Source: Azorinus chamasolen (Eukaryota > Mollusca > Bivalvia > Cardiida > Solecurtidae). Taken from it: DNA of 64,000 bases. The stretch covers positions 29,576,853-29,640,852 of the forward strand of contig OY755241.1 of assembly GCA_963576725.1 (NCBI GenBank). Direction: 5' to 3'. Positions 63,601-64,000 of this stretch are shown piece after piece. The notes below the pieces were generated by a model. The model was not told the origin of the DNA. It saw only the letters and a program-made list of their open reading frames with translations, and did not search any database. Position numbers and translations under genes: made by a program. Numbering within the stretch: the first letter of the stretch is position 1; each line of letters begins with the position of its first letter.

Positions 63601-64000
63601 ACTAAAAAGTGAAGACCCTGATCGAACAGTCCAGCATGGAACCGTTGGATCTTCGTCAGTATATTTGCCTAAGGTGTTCCGTCCGGATATTCATGTTGTC
63701 CGAATACTCATACACTATCAGATTCATTAGAAAGTGTCATCACGATTACGTCATAGCATGTTGCTCCACTGAAAGGTCGAGCACATGTCATGTTGATTAG
63801 GTCACGGTGAATCAGTCCAAAATCACGGCGGAAATCGTTAATTGCTGCACTCATAAAAATGCTTTGATAACGAACATGTATTCTAACGATCAAACAGCAA
63901 TTAAAATTACAGAAACATTTGAAGTGAATGCATATACATATAATGCAATATGATTTATGTAAGAATTATCGATGGCCAACCCTTATCCTGCCATGTAAAA
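63601..64000. other. No feature recognised
   Basis: Two overlapping short frames (about 60 codons) without motifs; otherwise plain sequence to the window end. Confidence 0.3.

Overview
This is eukaryotic genomic DNA: AT-rich, full of introns, dominated by short palindromic transposable elements, with no operons. The gene set, the repeat style and the secreted glycine-rich proteins suggest a marine invertebrate, most likely a bivalve mollusc. The species call is inference; the exon models are read directly from the sequence.

Four protein-coding genes can be modelled. (1) About 6.6-10.8 kb, minus strand: three exons of the 5' half of NUBPL, the mitochondrial P-loop Fe-S assembly factor for complex I. 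The rest lies off the left edge and exon 1 was not found. (2) 14.25-23.07 kb, plus strand: six coding exons of TRMT10B, a tRNA (guanine-9) methyltransferase, 282 codons from the first ATG seen. NUBPL and TRMT10B are head to head. (3) and (4) 27.1-34.0 kb and 49.2-55.1 kb, both minus strand: two tandem paralogues encoding secreted, cysteine-free, glycine-rich proteins of 429 and 431 residues. Each has a TATA box, a non-coding first exon, a signal-peptide exon, a large Gly-Val/Phe-Gly-Gly exon, a 150-nt Gly exon and a conserved 44-residue C-terminal exon. Exons 3 and 4 are phase 1 at both ends in both genes. They look like structural matrix proteins (shell, byssus or mucus type), but no named family is assigned.

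Most of the remainder is transposable elements. Two large groups of palindromic MITEs recur. TTAA-flanked elements with CCCTT ends (piggyBac-like) are called P1-P6 here. TA-flanked elements with CAGTAAAACC-type ends (pogo/Tc1-like) are called T1-T4. A third inverted-repeat family, F, carries opposed CCAAT motifs. Many are nested. T elements repeatedly land in the same two AT-rich spots inside P2. A 1.16-kb hAT-like element with an 8-bp target duplication sits in a P1 copy. A 3.15-kb element with 25-bp inverted termini and a repeated 17-bp internal motif sits in another P1 copy and itself contains a 165-bp satellite array. There are also non-LTR retrotransposon relics with TATC tails, a probable tRNA-derived SINE, several minisatellites and a perfect 63-bp inverted repeat.

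Layout: 0-6.5 kb repeats and nested transposons; 6.5-10.9 kb NUBPL; 11-14 kb retroelement debris and the intergenic region; 14.2-23.1 kb TRMT10B with MITE-filled introns; 23.1-27 kb MITEs; 27-34 kb glycine-rich gene A; 34-49 kb satellites, minisatellites and LINE relics; 49-55 kb glycine-rich gene B; 55-64 kb MITEs, an inverted repeat and a trinucleotide tract.
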